Below, in pieces: positions 1 through 12,083 of a stretch of DNA of 64,000 nt. Each line of letters begins with the position of its first letter. Positions within the stretch are counted from its first letter, which is position 1. The notes beneath the pieces are model-generated. The model did not search any database, was not told where the DNA came from, and saw nothing but the letters and a program-made list of their open reading frames with translations. The position numbers were made by a program, and so were the translations under genes. Origin of the DNA: Gyrodactylus bullatarudis (Eukaryota; Platyhelminthes; Monogenea; Gyrodactylidea; Gyrodactylidae); assembly GCA_012064415.1 (NCBI GenBank), contig SSNU01000081.1, forward strand, positions 124,001 through 188,000. Reading direction: 5' to 3'.

Positions 1-77
1 GAAATTTGTTTTATGATGAATTATAATAAGGGCATAAAGGCCAAATAATAGTGTAAACATTTTTTTGATGAGCACTA
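1..77. mobile_element. Truncated terminus of a Tc1/mariner-like element
   Basis: These 77 bases are the reverse complement of 62868-62944 with about two mismatches. Read inward from base 77 the end starts TAGTGCTCATCAAAAAAATG. A TA dinucleotide sits just outside it (78-79), as expected for a Tc1/mariner target site, and the other copy also abuts TA. The element body runs off the left edge, so its coding part is not visible. The start resembles that of the intact Tc1-type element at 7951 (TAGTGGTCGACAAAATG), which suggests a related family. Confidence 0.6.
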
Positions 78-119
78 TATATAAAAAAACTTGTCATTTT
101 ACTTTGAAGTAGGTCTATT

Positions 120-475
120 AACTAAGGTCTTGTTTGACTAAAAATTGCAAAAAATTTGAGATTTTTAGATCAATCGATGGAGAATTGAATTCTTTCTATA
201 TGCGCCAAATTTCCTGTTTTGAAATTTTCGTCGATTTCAAGTGATAGAGTGATCAAAAGATGTTTTATAGGATCACAAAAACACAAAATATGCTAAATCA
301 GATTTTGAGATCGTGTCAAGATCGAATTTTGATTTCTTGGTTATTTTTACTGCTTTAAAATCGATGAAAACTTGTGAATCAAGATCCCTGATTAATGATT
401 AATTAAGCTAGTAATTAGTTTCCTCGACTAATCGTTATCCTAAAAATTTCTTCGAATCGTAAAAGTGGGTGTATA
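120..475. repeat. Diverged member of the foldback repeat family
   Basis: This stretch has the vocabulary of the family best seen at 1510-2127: a 'gcgccaaatttcc' block, a gaaattttcgtcgatttcaa-like block, 'gtgatcaaaag' and 'aggatc', in the same order. It is too diverged for exact ends. No open frame of interest was seen. From 480 to 1509 there is no gene or repeat I recognise. Confidence 0.35.
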
Positions 476-1509
476 TTCGAAAATCTATTGATAAAATAAA
501 AAAAATCTGATCATTGAATTTCTTGATTATTTTTTCACAAGTAACTCTAAAGCTCTAATATTGTTTGGAATTTCCACAAAGAAACCTTCTGTATTTCTTC
601 CATAAGATGAATCTGATTCCGTTTAAGAGGTTCATGAAATCAATGTCAAATTTTTAGATCTCTCCTTTTTGCCAAAGAAAGTAAAGAGAAAACTTACATC
701 ATTGTAAATCACAAAAAGAAGAATCATGTAAAAATTATTAAATGCCGGATTTTCTCTTTTAAATTTAATGTAACAGAAAAAAACTCAAGCGTGTATTTTT
801 TCCCAAAATGTATTCATAATAACCATCCCTTGGTTAGTATCGTGAAAGTTTCCCCATCTTTCTTAAATGTCATCAGGTTTAAGAATCTAGTTACCAACTC
901 TGCAGTTTTTTTATCTATTCACAGAAATCTCTCTCCTATGCCTGTATAGCATACACAGTGTAAAGCCATGATTACCTTAATTTACTACTGGCATTCGTTC
1001 ATTGAACATTGTACATCTCTTTCACTCCCCCCTTCCCCAACCACTCTCACCAGCTTTACGATGTATTAAACTCTTGGAATTGTTATTTCACCTGGCTTAA
1101 ATCAAAAAAAAACAACAACAGCAAAAGTGTTGATATAGCCGTCAAGACCCTTTCTCATGCATACGTGTACGAAGCAAAATTTGCATTTACAGTTGAAAAA
1201 GATAAAAATTCAAGATAATAATCTTCAATATGGTATATTTACGAAATTACTGACTGCCACACTAACAAAGCACAGGCCCAGCTACTAGAGTCAGTTGAGA
1301 CATGTTTTTACAATTATATATATGAGTGATAAGATCTCAAAATTTATGACTCTCTTTACAAATCTACTCAAACAAATAAATTGAGTTGTCAGCCATGTTA
1401 TGGCCAGAATATGCAAAATAGTTTCTCTTTTACTTGAGGATTTGTTATAAAAATGATTGAAAGTTTCCGCCAAATTCATCTTGTCTTTTTGTCATTCTAA
1501 TAATATTGG

Positions 1510-2127
1510 TTGATATGAAGTTAGGAATCTATGTTTTTTACAGAAATCTCGATTTTTTCATCAAGAATTCGAATTTGTTGAAGATTTTTTGGAATCCTAC
1601 TCATGTTACCCACTTTTACCATTTTTTCGAACTTTGAGCTGAAAATTTTTATTGATTTGAAAAAGGGAGGTTGATCGGAAGAGTGTTTTCAGGATCAAGA
1701 TTAGACAAGAAAGCTGAATAGCACCGTCAAATTATCGCAAGTTTCCCCATTTTTGAGAGATTTTGAGTTATCGAAATTTCATTGATTTTCAAGTAGTAAA
1801 AATGATCAAAAAATCGAAATTCCGCTCCCAAACGATAACGTGATTATGCATAAAATCAGATTCAGTTGAATTGATTTTCTTGTTTAATCTTGATCTTGAA
1901 AAAACTCTTTTGATCAGCCTCTCACTTTCAAAAATGGTATTTTGGCGCCAAATGGGAATCTGAAAAATGACCATATTTTTCATAATTATTTTTTTTCAGA
2001 TTTTTTTCCTTCAAATGGTAAAAGTGGGTAGCATCAGTAGGATTCCAAAAAATCTTTAACAAATTCGAATTCATGATGAAAAAATCGAGATTTCTGTAAA
2101 AATCATAGATTCCCAACATTATATCAA
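1510..2127. repeat. Full-length foldback (MITE-like) element, about 618 bp
   Basis: The element is bounded by imperfect inverted repeats of roughly 110 bp. The left arm begins TTGATATGAAG and continues through atctcgattttttcatcaag and gaatcctactcatgtt. The right arm is the complement and ends in ATATCAA. The interior also folds back: blocks around 'ggatcaagattagacaagaaa' occur in both orientations. No coding capacity is evident; the short open frames are shadows. Related copies lie at 29337, 42013, 45299 and 55341, and diverged ones at 6780, 38930, 56340 and elsewhere. The mobilising transposase cannot be told, because the termini show no clear target duplication. Confidence 0.7.
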
Positions 2128-2525
2128 TTAGCTTTATTTAAAGGAATAAGGTTTAAGGTTTCTGTGTGTGAATTCAAAGTGATTATTATTATGAAAAAAT
2201 ATTATAATTAGAACGAAATAGCGTTCTCATACACCTTATGCATATGTAAATCATGTGTTTGTAACATGAACATGTTTTTTTGATCTTATATATAAAAGTT
2301 CATCATGTGATAAAGTCATGACTCAAGATTAACTTTACTTGAATTTTATTGGACAAAATAATTCTGACCAATCAGAGGAGAGAATGCGAATTATCCACAA
2401 ATATTAAACTAATTCTCCAACTTGAATGAAATTATAATAGAATTCACCTACCTTTTACAACAATCCTTTCAATTTTTACGAAATTTTAGGATTTTTTCTA
2501 TTTGTTTATCCCAGACCATATCATC

Positions 2526-2724
2526 ATGACAGCAGTTATTATCCTATTATTCACTGTGATTAATCTAGACGGAATTTCGTCGCAGCTCGATATCAACTAC
2601 AACAGTCCATATTACAGTAGTTATCAGAACAATATGCCCCAAGGTTATTGGGGCTTTGAGCCAGGGAATATACTCAGTAGCAGTTCAAATGAACAAAATT
2701 TATTCAACGGCAATAATAATCCTT
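2526..2724 (+). CDS. Signal-peptide coding exon of a secreted or membrane protein (5' exon)
   Basis: The frame starts at ATG 2526 and gives MTAVIILLFTVINLDGISSQ, a clear signal peptide, followed by a Tyr/Asn/Ser-rich segment of about 45 residues. It ends at a strong donor, CCTT|GTGAGT (intron from 2725), in phase 1. Just upstream is a pyrimidine-rich tract ending TTTATCCCAG at 2514, so the exon probably begins at 2515 with an untranslated leader spliced from further left. The partner exon is not certain. The phase matches exon 2 of the UNC-5-like gene (14701), and also a possible acceptor inside its exon 1 (ttaaag|CTGAC, exon from 12593). It could therefore be an alternative first exon of that gene, or the start of an unrelated gene. 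Confidence 0.5.
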
Positions 2725-4646
2725 GTGAGTATTTACGATTAAATTAAGTTATAAGATCATATATTTTTTATATTATTATCAGGACCTCTAACAGAATATA
2801 GGGCATATTTTTTTAATGATCAAAAGATAGGTCTATTGTTTTCTCTTGTTTTTTTACGAGAGGCCTGTGTAGAATTCAGATGAATATTTTATGGCTTTTC
2901 AACAATGGCTGTGATACATACAATAAAAATTGGGTAAATAAATTTTGTGAATGTCATGAATTTTTGTGATCCCTAACCCTCTGTTTGTAGACTATCAGTT
3001 TTGTTTGGTTATTTTATTTTCCCAGACTTGAAAAAAGCCTAGCTACAATGTCAAGATTGTTGTTTTGGATAGTAAATTACTCATTCGTTTACTTTTCATT
3101 AGGGGAAGACTTTAAAAAGTTTTCTGCCTACCCATAGCGTCAGAGTGTCTGGGAACAATTGAAGAAGAAGCCTTATCTAGATTAACTCTTCTTCTCTTCT
3201 ACATATCATTAAAGGCTTAGTGATTATTTCATGTGAGTTATTATTACATGAAAGAGAGGCTTTTATAACGTTACAATGAGAACTTTTATCTTTTTGAGGA
3301 TGAAAAAAAGCAAATTCTTTTATGCATCCAAGATTTCACTGAATTCTCCAGAAAAAGAATATCATTTCCCTTACAAGACTCTGTGTGTATAGACAGAGTA
3401 TGCAGTTGAGTAAGAGAACATTGAACTGCAATATGTTTCATGTACATTCTCACTACTTACTATCTCGACTACCATCTGTTAATAATGCCATACACACACT
3501 TGCTACTCCCTATTTTTTGCATCAGTAAACGATACTCCTTAATAGACGACCTCAAATTTCTTTCACTCCTTTTAACAACCTTGGGCAATATTATCTTAAT
3601 ATCATCTTAATAATTCAAAGAAAAAACAAAGATGTCTGATAACGTATCGCTGAATTAATCTAGCTATGTCTGAGCTCAAAAAATCTGAAAAGAAATTTAG
3701 ATAATTAAAAATGAGAATTTCGAAATATGCCTGGTTTAAACTTTTTCAATTTTCGAAATCAATAACTTAGTTTAACCGATTCAATATTGATATTTGGGAA
3801 CATCATTAGACGAAGACGTTGTACGAAATTTATCGGAAATTCTGAATTTTTCAAAAATATGTAATAATTTTTATTAAGGATCAAATTTTTCTTTATTTCA
3901 TCAACGTTATGGTACTTGAAGAAGAATCTTGTTCCTGAAAAATATTGAGTTTTTTGTAACAAAAATAAATTTCCATCTTTATTTGTACAGATTTTAGATT
4001 GCTTTTAAAAATGAAACGATTTTTATCAATCATTTACAGTTTTTTCTCGGTTATCATCACAAAAGCATTAACCAAAAGCATTGTATTATATAAATCATTG
4101 TATTTTTCATTCATTTGTGATGAAGTAGCCCAAAGAAAGAAGGAATGAAGACATGTAACTCTCAAGTTTTTCTTTCTTGTCATAAAATACACAAGAGATA
4201 TCTTATAAAGAGGAGGGTTATAAATCTAAATTATTTCTACATCATGTATTAGCTAACTGTACCGTAATCTGGTAGACTGTTTTGTTTTTCTTGCAAAACT
4301 AGAGGCTTTTTTCCAACAATTTTTCTACGTTTATTTGCTCGTTTCTCAACGATTTCCATGCATACAAAAGTGACTCATTTCAGCTATTATAATCTCCCCA
4401 ATTATTACTGTCTTTTATTTACCAACTCTATCTTTATTTCTTTAACAAACCATGAAAAGTTTCTTTTTAATTTCAAGAAATCTTTTCAAACTCTTTTACT
4501 TTCGAATACATCAAAGATTTCTGAATGTGTTACAGTTGAGCTGACGAAAAATTATCTCCGAAAATGGGCTTCCTTTATCATGATTTTATAAAAAAACTTT
4601 TTTTCTCGAAGTGCTTTTTTCATAATTTGATTATTAGAGACGAACG

Positions 4647-4745
4647 GGGGTTCTGGCCTAGTGGTTAGAAGCGTTGAAGACCTGGGTTCGAATCCTCTCT
4701 TATGGAATTGACACTTGCTTATCCAAATTTCTAACATTTCTGAAC
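4647..4745 (+). repeat. tRNA-like SINE fragment
   Basis: An A-box-like TGGCCTAGTGG (near 4656) and a perfect B-box GGTTCGAATCC (near 4684) lie on the plus strand. Only about 20 bases separate them, too few for a functional tRNA, and no anticodon or acceptor stems can be folded. This fits the 5' head of a tRNA-derived SINE with a small internal deletion. The 3' limit is uncertain. Confidence 0.5.
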
Positions 4746-6779
4746 TCTAACAATCTCCATCAAGTTAGAGTCCATGTGGATATAGTAATTACCAGTGACC
4801 ACACTCTGCTAGTAGGTTAATTGTCTAAAAACACTGTAATTTCCATATGGTGCTTATTTACAGAGATTTTGCAAATTTTCGATTTCTAGCCTGAATCAGA
4901 ATCTAAATGAGCTCTTCAGGAGAAATCGAATGATGTTTAAAACATATGGTCTGAAATCTATTTATGAGCTGGTTGCAATAGAAACAATGACTTTGTATTA
5001 AAATTAACATGATGAAAAATTTTCTGAATTTGATTTCGGCCATTTTTCTCATGATAGAAGCTAAAATATTAATTCTCCTAATCATTTTTAATGAGATCAA
5101 TAAAAATCTCCAGCTTCAAATTCAAAAATATTTGCTAAAATTCTTAAAAACATTATTTAAACTCAAAACTTAATTTTTTTAACTGGTAACTCAACAAGAG
5201 AACATGCCCCAAGGATATAAAGTATATCTCTAATTTTATTATTTAAATTATTAGTAAGAGGAAATATATATAATCTCACTGATAACAATCTCTTTACAAA
5301 TAAGGCTTCATAGCCACATTCCATCTAACGGAGAGAATACATCTGATTCTTTTGGTTCATTACAAATTACTACTTTGTATTTACTATCTCGTATGTATTT
5401 ATTATGTACGGATAGGGGTGTTTATTATTATTATTTAGTTATCCATTCATCCTGATGTCTAACACCATTTGAGAAATGTTCAAGAAGAGAAAAACACGAC
5501 CTCAACGAATGTTTTACATTACCCAAAATACAATCCGACAGAATAAATACATAATGACCAAACTTTCCTCTTCCCTGTTCACTGTATCGGGAGAGAGGGA
5601 ATTTCAAACATATGGTTTTATTATCCTTGCGTAATTATGTAGGGAAGATAATCAGAATTCTATCTGTATTGAAATCAAGATAACAAGAGATTTATGAACA
5701 ACACACTCTCCGAGGGTTTATCTGATCAAGAAATCCCTCTTTAATAATAGCAATAACAACATCAAATGTTGTGCCAGGAATAGTTTGCCTTTACCGATGA
5801 AAGGTGAAAAATAAACATAAACATTTTACGATAACAATGGTAGACTTTATCTTTGTTTTAAGTACCTTGGTCAGTATTGGTCCAGGTCTAAGAAAGCATT
5901 CGAAAAATTGCAATCAATCAGAGAACCTATAAAAAAATGAAGCTAAAATGAACTGTATCTTAAAAAGGGTTTAGTAAAATTGCATTGAATTATAATTAGA
6001 AGTTGGTAAAAAAATTTTCTCTAAATTCTTACAAATGAGAAAGAAATCAGTTTGAAAATGAAAACTTTTTGATTGAATGTATAAAAGCCAGTATTTTTAC
6101 GCCAGTTGCGGTTTCCACTCATTCAGATAAGGAAAAAAGAACTACTTTTTCTTCTATCTGTTCAACATCTGGCCATTTGATGAAGGTGTACATTTTGTCC
6201 ACCAAGGCTTAGTCATTTATCCGATACTGTACAATTATTATTTTCTTCAAGAGAGAACAGGCCGATGGATATTCAATGTATAATGGAATAAATTCTTTTT
6301 TAACTACTTAATAGTAGGGCATCCATATAGCTAATGGACTTTAATTATTTATAAATGAAATGAATGTGCTTTTATAGTTTTCCCATACAAGAGTCATATA
6401 TATCTCAACTTGTGAATACATTTTTCATCGTTTCCTCTTAGTTTTTTTTCAATTATGAGACAATGTGTTTTAGGCATATGTATCTTTGGGGTAATTCTAT
6501 TATTATTGCTTGAGAAGTATTGTCTTCTGGTCTCTGTGAATTATTAAATAGTTGCGTACGTTTATCTCATGGGGTCCCTTGCTTTCTTCTATGCAATAAC
6601 ATGATATTATCTGTATAGGAAAACATAACTGTATTATAATACAATAAACAACCAGATACCATTCAGTATTTTGATCTTTATTTTGAGAATTCGATACAAA
6701 GATATATTTAAGAGACGATTTTTAGAATGTAAAAAATAACTTTATACGCCAATTCAAGTAATTTATTTACTCTCTATCA

Positions 6780-7195
6780 AAATGGAAACTCATGATTTTT
6801 ACAAAATTCTCCTTTTTTCCATCAAGTAATCGAATTCGAAATCTAGATCATGAGGTCTACATTCACGAAAACTTTAGATAAATTCGTCATTTTTCAGGGA
6901 TCTTTATTCATCAAAATTCGATTTTCACACAATGGTCGGTCGATTCTTAAAATCTGATTCAGCATATTTGATTTCTTTGTCTAACCGTGATCCTAAAAAT
7001 CAACTTTTGATCACTCTCTCACTTTGAAATCTACAGAGTTTTCCTATTTAAAGTTCAAGGAATTTGGCGCTACTTCGAAATTTGAAATGTGATTGATTCT
7101 TTCAAAATTTTTTCTTCTTCATATCGTGAAAGTGGTCCTCATGATCTAAATTCCAAAGGATCTTGATCAAATTCGATTTCTTTTTACAAAAGACG
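6780..7195. repeat. Diverged foldback-family copy
   Basis: The sequence keeps the order of landmarks of the 1510-2127 element: 'actcatgatttttacaaaattct', 'tccatcaagtaatcgaattcg', 'gatcctaaaaatcaacttttgatcac' and 'tttggcgc', then the complementary arm near 7130-7190 (fragments quoted only as short landmarks). It is substantially decayed and non-coding. Confidence 0.45.
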
Positions 7196-7950
7196 TTTTA
7201 AAAAAATATCATTACACAATTTCATTGTTAACATCGACTAGATAAATCTTGAAAGCCTAATTTTTATTGAAGTTGTTCCTTATGAGTATTTAAAGCCTAT
7301 ATGGCCAAATGAACTTTATATGTAAAATTGCCGTTCATTGAGATTTAAGGGGTGAAGAAAAACGTTTTTAATATTCATAGTTTGAGTAAACTTTAACGGA
7401 AATAATTTGTTTCTATTTAGACTGAATAATAAAAAATATTCATTTTTACTACTCTTGTTTATTGACTGTTGAAATATCAAGTTTTTTTTAACAAATACAG
7501 AAAAACATAAAAATTCCAGCTTGGCAACACAATAGAGGATTATTTCTTTTACCAATATGATACCATCATATTTCGTAATAATAATGGCACGATAAAAAAA
7601 AACAGTTTTACTTTTTGAGGTTTCAATTGTATCGTAAAAAACACTTTTGAAATTGGACCACTTGTTGAGTTAATTTAGACAGGCTGTAGACTCGTCAATT
7701 ATTTTATGTATTGATAAAATACATCATGTTTAGAACTTAATTAAAATTTATATATATTACATAAATTTATATTACAGCTTTTAATTTTAATTTACAAATT
7801 AATTTTATGCTGTAACACGGAAGAGAGCGTGGAAATTTATTACAATGAAGTGGATTCGATAGAATCTTTCAATGAATCTTTACACACTTTTATATTAATC
7901 ACATACTAAGCATCTAGTTAGATGAAATCTAACTGGGATACATGAAAATA

Positions 7951-8166
7951 TAGTGGTCGACAAAATGAATTTATTCACTTAAAATTGCATCTAGCTCATT
8001 TATAAAAAATACCTTCAAGGTGTAAAATATACCATTAAAAAGGAAATTTCTTACTCTTCTAGATATGATTACTCCCGAACTTATTGGTTCATTGATATTC
8101 TCAAAAATACAAATTTACGATTTTTCATTGAATTAGAAAACGACAAAACATATTTGTTCACTTTTA
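7951..8166. repeat. Left terminal inverted repeat of the Tc1-type element
   Basis: 216 bp starting TAGTGGTCGACAAAATG, complementary to 9278-9493. This is long for the Tc1 family, whose repeats range from tens to a few hundred bases. The last three bases are also the transposase stop codon read on the minus strand. Confidence 0.88.
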
Positions 8167-9168
8167 TTTTGTAAAATCTCCTTTTCCTTCTACTACTCTT
8201 AAACATCTTTTTGACATAGAGCAATATAAATTAGCTAAAGTCTCTTCGGGAATTAATCTCCACTCTTCCTCAATCCTCTTGATGAGTTCCTGCCTGTTTG
8301 AAAATACTCTTCCCTGAGAGTAAACTTTTTGAGATAAAATTCCCCACAAGTTCTCAATAGGGTTCAGGTCAGGGCTTCGAGCAGGCCATGGCAATACCGA
8401 TATTCCATTCTCTTGAAACCATGTTTTTGTTGATAAAGAACGATGACACGGTGCATTATCTTGTTGAAAAATTATTTGGGATTTTTCCATTTCTTCTTTA
8501 AACGGTAACAATTGATCTTCTAAAAGTTGTTGGTATGTTTTCGAATTAAGTCTTTCCTCTATGAAAACAAGGTTACCAGTTCTTTCTTTTGTGATGTACC
8601 CCCATACCATGACACTGCCTCCACCAAATCCTCGCTTTATCTTAGTAGGTTTGGGAAGAGATTTGTCTATCCAACAAAACGAGAGTCCATCAGGCCCATC
8701 CAAATTGAACTTTTTTTCGTCCGAGAATATTGTTTTACTCCAATCGTAGTTTTGAACAATTTTTTCATAAGCCCAGCAATACCTTATTTCTTTATCCGTG
8801 GTACTCAGATTAGGGACTATTTTAGGTTTACCCCAATAGATGTTAGGATTATTTTTTATGCAGCGTTGAACAGTTCTGACAGAGGTATTCAGATTCAATT
8901 CAGCTTTAATTTTGGAAGCTGTCGTCTTCTTCCGAATAGCTAAATAAGAAATTTTTTTCATGAGACAATTAGGTATTGCTCTCTTTCGGCCGCATTTTTT
9001 CGATTTTTTCTCTTGTTTTTTTTTGGAAAATAAATAATTTATCGTCCCGCATGCACATCCAACAGTTTTTGCAATTTTTCGATTGCTCAGACCTTCATTT
9101 TTAAGTTTATTGACAACATTTTTGTTATAATCAGTGAGTCTTGAATATTTCGGTTTCTTACCAGTCAT
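8164..9168 (-). CDS. Tc1-family DD34E transposase, 334 residues, intact
   Basis: This enzyme cuts and rejoins the ends of its own transposon at TA sites in the nucleus. The frame stays open further upstream but only with a TTG codon, so the first ATG (9168) is chosen, giving MTGKKPKYSR. Residues about 10-50 form a helix-turn-helix (NEGLSNRKIAKTVGC) and about 60-110 a second DNA-binding region. The catalytic triad is visible: D150 in IFSDEKKF, D237 in FQQDNAPCH and E272 in LNPIENLW, with exactly 34 residues between the last D and E. A glycine-rich GFGGGSVMVWG segment lies between them. The length is normal for Tc1 transposases. There is no stop or frameshift, so activity is plausible. The stop codon lies inside the left inverted repeat. 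Confidence 0.93.
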   Translation of the reverse strand: MTGKKPKYSRLTDYNKNVVNKLKNEGLSNRKIAKTVGCACGTINYLFSKKKQEKKSKKCGRKRAIPNCLMKKISYLAIRKKTTASKIKAELNLNTSVRTVQRCIKNNPNIYWGKPKIVPNLSTTDKEIRYCWAYEKIVQNYDWSKTIFSDEKKFNLDGPDGLSFCWIDKSLPKPTKIKRGFGGGSVMVWGYITKERTGNLVFIEERLNSKTYQQLLEDQLLPFKEEMEKSQIIFQQDNAPCHRSLSTKTWFQENGISVLPWPARSPDLNPIENLWGILSQKVYSQGRVFSNRQELIKRIEEEWRLIPEETLANLYCSMSKRCLRVVEGKGDFTK

Positions 9169-9277
9169 CCTGTAGATTCTAGAAATGATCAAGTTCAAAT
9201 TTTAAAATGAATACCTACCAGTTTATCTGACAAAAATTCTGTAAAAAAACTATAAAATTAAGTTATAAACTAAAGTT

Positions 9278-9493
9278 TAAAAGTGAACAAATATGTTTTG
9301 TCGTTTTCTAATTCAATGAAAAATCGTAAATTTGTATTTTTGAGAATATCAATGAACCAATAAGTTCGGGAGTAATCATATCTAGAAGAGTAAGAAATTT
9401 CCTTTTTAATGGTATATTTTACATCTTGAAGGTATTTTTTATAAATGAGCTAGATGCAATTTTAAGTGAATAAATTCATTTTGTCGACCACTA
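9278..9493. repeat. Right terminal inverted repeat of the Tc1-type element
   Basis: 216 bp ending TTTTGTCGACCACTA, complementary to 7951-8166, then the TA duplication. The transposase promoter would be expected in or next to this arm, because the gene starts about 110 bases inside it. Confidence 0.88.
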
Positions 9494-9808
9494 TATTTTA
9501 AATCTTGATCGTTGACTAGTATATTTGGACAATGAATTACGTATAATAAAACTAACTAATGAGACGATTTTCTGGGATTTTCTCACGGAACATAATTAAT
9601 AATAGTAGCAATAAAATATTTTGATAAAAATCAATAAATAACTAATAGTTGCTGAGTTATTAAAACAAAAAACGAATAATTAATGAGTTAATTGCTTGCC
9701 GAATAATAGTCTACTCTTGTTCTTTATATGGCCATATTGAGAATTTTCTCATGCGATCATTTATCAAGTCTGGTGTGTCATACTGTGTGAGTTCCCCGGA
9801 TTTTAAGC

Positions 9809-9975
9809 CTTTTTTTTTGAAATTGAAACATTTATATTTATTCATAGAAATGATTTGTACAAATAAGGGAACAGGGAAAGAGTGTTGAGCCCGGTGTGGG
9901 AGGGTTTGAACCTAGGACTGAGATTAAGAGGGTCCGAATGAGAGGTGAGAGAGCCTTGGATCACAGAAATTCATT
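9809..9975 (-). repeat. SINE-like retroposon
   Basis: On the minus strand a B-box-like GGTTCAAACCC is followed by an AT-rich tail containing AATAAATATAAATGTTTC and then a run of A (T8 on the plus strand at about 9811-9818). The same tail words occur in the copy at 20337. No A-box is evident and no flanking duplication was found, so the 5' limit is approximate. Confidence 0.5.
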
Positions 9976-10736
9976 TTCAATAATTCTTTTAGAACGTTTT
10001 TTAAATTTCCTAAACGTATAGAGAAATTATTCAAAAATAATTTTAAATACGGTTATATTTTAAAAACGTTCAAAATTTTGTTTATCTCACCATTTTTATT
10101 GAAACTCCCATAAGGAAAAATTAAAATGTTGTTCTAGGGTATGAAATATAAAAATAAAGATATCTGGTTTGAAATTAAAATAATAAAATCTGGGTTCATT
10201 CAGAGTTAGAGTTTATTCATAAAAATTAAAAATAAACAAATAAGCCTTTCGAGTAAATCCCCTTGATCATTCTGGAAACCTTAATGTTGATTGGAATAAA
10301 GAAGACTCTTAGAATAGTCAATTTTATATCTTATATGGGACATTACAACTTTAATATTAGTAGATACATTCAGATATTTTCTATCATGGTGTAAGCTGAT
10401 AGTAAATAATGTTTTGTATAAGAGGGATTTCTTAGTTTATAAGAGTTTACAACCATTTTTGCTGACTTGATAAAATTTTTAACAAGAATGGCGTATCTTC
10501 GAATCCAAAGACCTGAGATCAAGATACGAGCATTGTAGGATTCAACGTCAAGGGCATAAAAAATATAAAAACCTGGATTGAATACCTATCTCGATGATTT
10601 TTAACCAATTTTTATGTACTCATTATAATTCATTTTAAATACAGATTTATTTTCTCGAGAGATTTCTCGTTTGATAACATCTAACTTAAAACCGATTGGC
10701 TGTATCATTTCGCCACAGATTACTTAATTTCCATAC

Positions 10737-10757
10737 ACAATGTGTATTACACATTGT
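10737..10757. other. Perfect 21-base palindrome (10-base arms, one-base centre)
   Basis: The arms are ACAATGTGTA and TACACATTGT around a single T. Such a site can bind a dimeric factor, but nothing ties it to a function here. In AT-rich DNA a palindrome this long is uncommon but not decisive. Confidence 0.4.
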
Positions 10758-12065
10758 ATTTAATCAATTAAACTGGTATGCACCTGATTCAAATTATAAT
10801 TATTTCCTCTTAAAAACATATTCTGTCGCTAAGTAATTTTCCTCACATTCGAATAGGAATAAGGAGAAGAAATTATTATTCGGGTTTGGAATAAAAAATA
10901 ATTTGTTGAATCTGTATTATTAATATTAATACAGGATTATTACTATCTGCGCAGTATTTTTTCCCATCCAATATATACCTGTATCTCAGACAAGCATAAT
11001 TCTTTTTCTGATAAAATTCTCTTTCTAATAAATGGGCTTCAATCTGATATTTATTTCATTTTTTGTTGATCATACAGTTTTACCTCGTGGACTTATTGTG
11101 GAATTATTTTGTTTAATTTGGTTGTTTCTGAATAAAAATATTTTGGCGCAAATTCAAAAGGAATAACTCGGATCTATTATAATTATCTATTTTACTAATT
11201 AGAGTTGTTGATACATTTTCATTTCGGACATGATAAATACGAATAGCGAATGCTGTATAATTAACTGTAAATATTGAATGATAAAAAAACATCATCAAAA
11301 TGTATAATTTAGTTTACAATTCTGAAGAACATACATACATACCCCATAATTAAATCTCATGTTCACAGTGAGATGGATGTTTTACATTCAATTTGACATC
11401 TCAAAAATATGGGATTACTCAGTAGCTATGAGTCATGATTTAGTTTTTATTCACCCATAACCATTTAAATATTGATTTTCATGTTGCTACTTTCAAGTAT
11501 GTATGTGAAATTCGTTATAATTTTAGTATTGGTACGATAATATTTAGCACTTTTGAGTTTTTTGCTATTCATGTGTGAAAATGAACAAGTTTAACACCCG
11601 TAAAGTATTGTGTTCAACTAATTCCCTTCATACCATGTAATTATCATGAAATAATTCCAAGGTGTTAACATTCTCAATAACCTCCCAATAAATACGTGGT
11701 TCATGTATGTGTTTAATTTTAGGATGAACCTGTTGACATAAACCATAATTAGCATAAACCATGAATACATTGTGTTATTATACTTTCCCAGATAAACAAG
11801 ATGTAAATAAGATGATGGTTAGAGGGGGAAAAAACAGTTGTAATAAAATAACAATTAACTTTATTGTACACAATTCCAAATGTCTGTCTCGTTAAACTTG
11901 TTTCAAATTTATTTTTATATCCAACTTTGGTAAAAGTTCATACAAGATGACTTTGAGGTCTGGTTTTCTCTCCCAATACTCTCTGTAATAATATGAATGT
12001 CATAAAAGTTTTTACTACAATTCATTGAAATGAAAAATGAACTATCTTTACTTGGCGTACGTTCT

Positions 12066-12083
12066 CATTGCACATGTGCAATG
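12066..12083. promoter_or_regulatory. Palindrome CATTGCACATGTGCAATG upstream of the UNC-5-like gene
   Basis: A perfect 18-base palindrome centred on CACATGTG, an E-box core, lying 451 bases before the ATG at 12535. A role as a binding site for a basic helix-loop-helix factor is inference from position and symmetry only. Confidence 0.3.

Larger units (their letters stand above)
2725..7950. other. Intronic or intergenic sequence without recognisable genes
   Basis: No coding region could be supported on either strand. The stretch holds a SINE-like piece near 4650 and diverged foldback-family sequence at about 3750-3965 and 6780-7195. A small hairpin near 7772-7817 has TTACAGC/GCTGTAA arms. If the exon at 2526 belongs to the UNC-5-like gene, all of this is its first intron. 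Confidence 0.5.
7951..9493 (-). mobile_element. Structurally complete Tc1-type DNA transposon
   Basis: A 1543-bp element flanked by a TA duplication (7949-7950 and 9494-9495). It carries inverted repeats of 216 bp (7951-8166 and 9278-9493) in which I could find only one clear mismatch (G at 8020). One uninterrupted transposase gene lies between them on the minus strand. Near-identical arms and an intact frame argue for recent insertion. The inner end of the left repeat coincides with the transposase stop codon. It sits 3 kb upstream of the UNC-5-like gene, antisense to it. Confidence 0.9.

Noticed and set aside
4647..4710. Functional tRNA gene
   Set aside because: A- and B-box words are good, but they are only about 20 bases apart and no cloverleaf or anticodon arm can be formed; called a SINE fragment.
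8527..8943. 138-residue plus-strand frame
   Set aside because: Antisense shadow of the Tc1 transposase gene.
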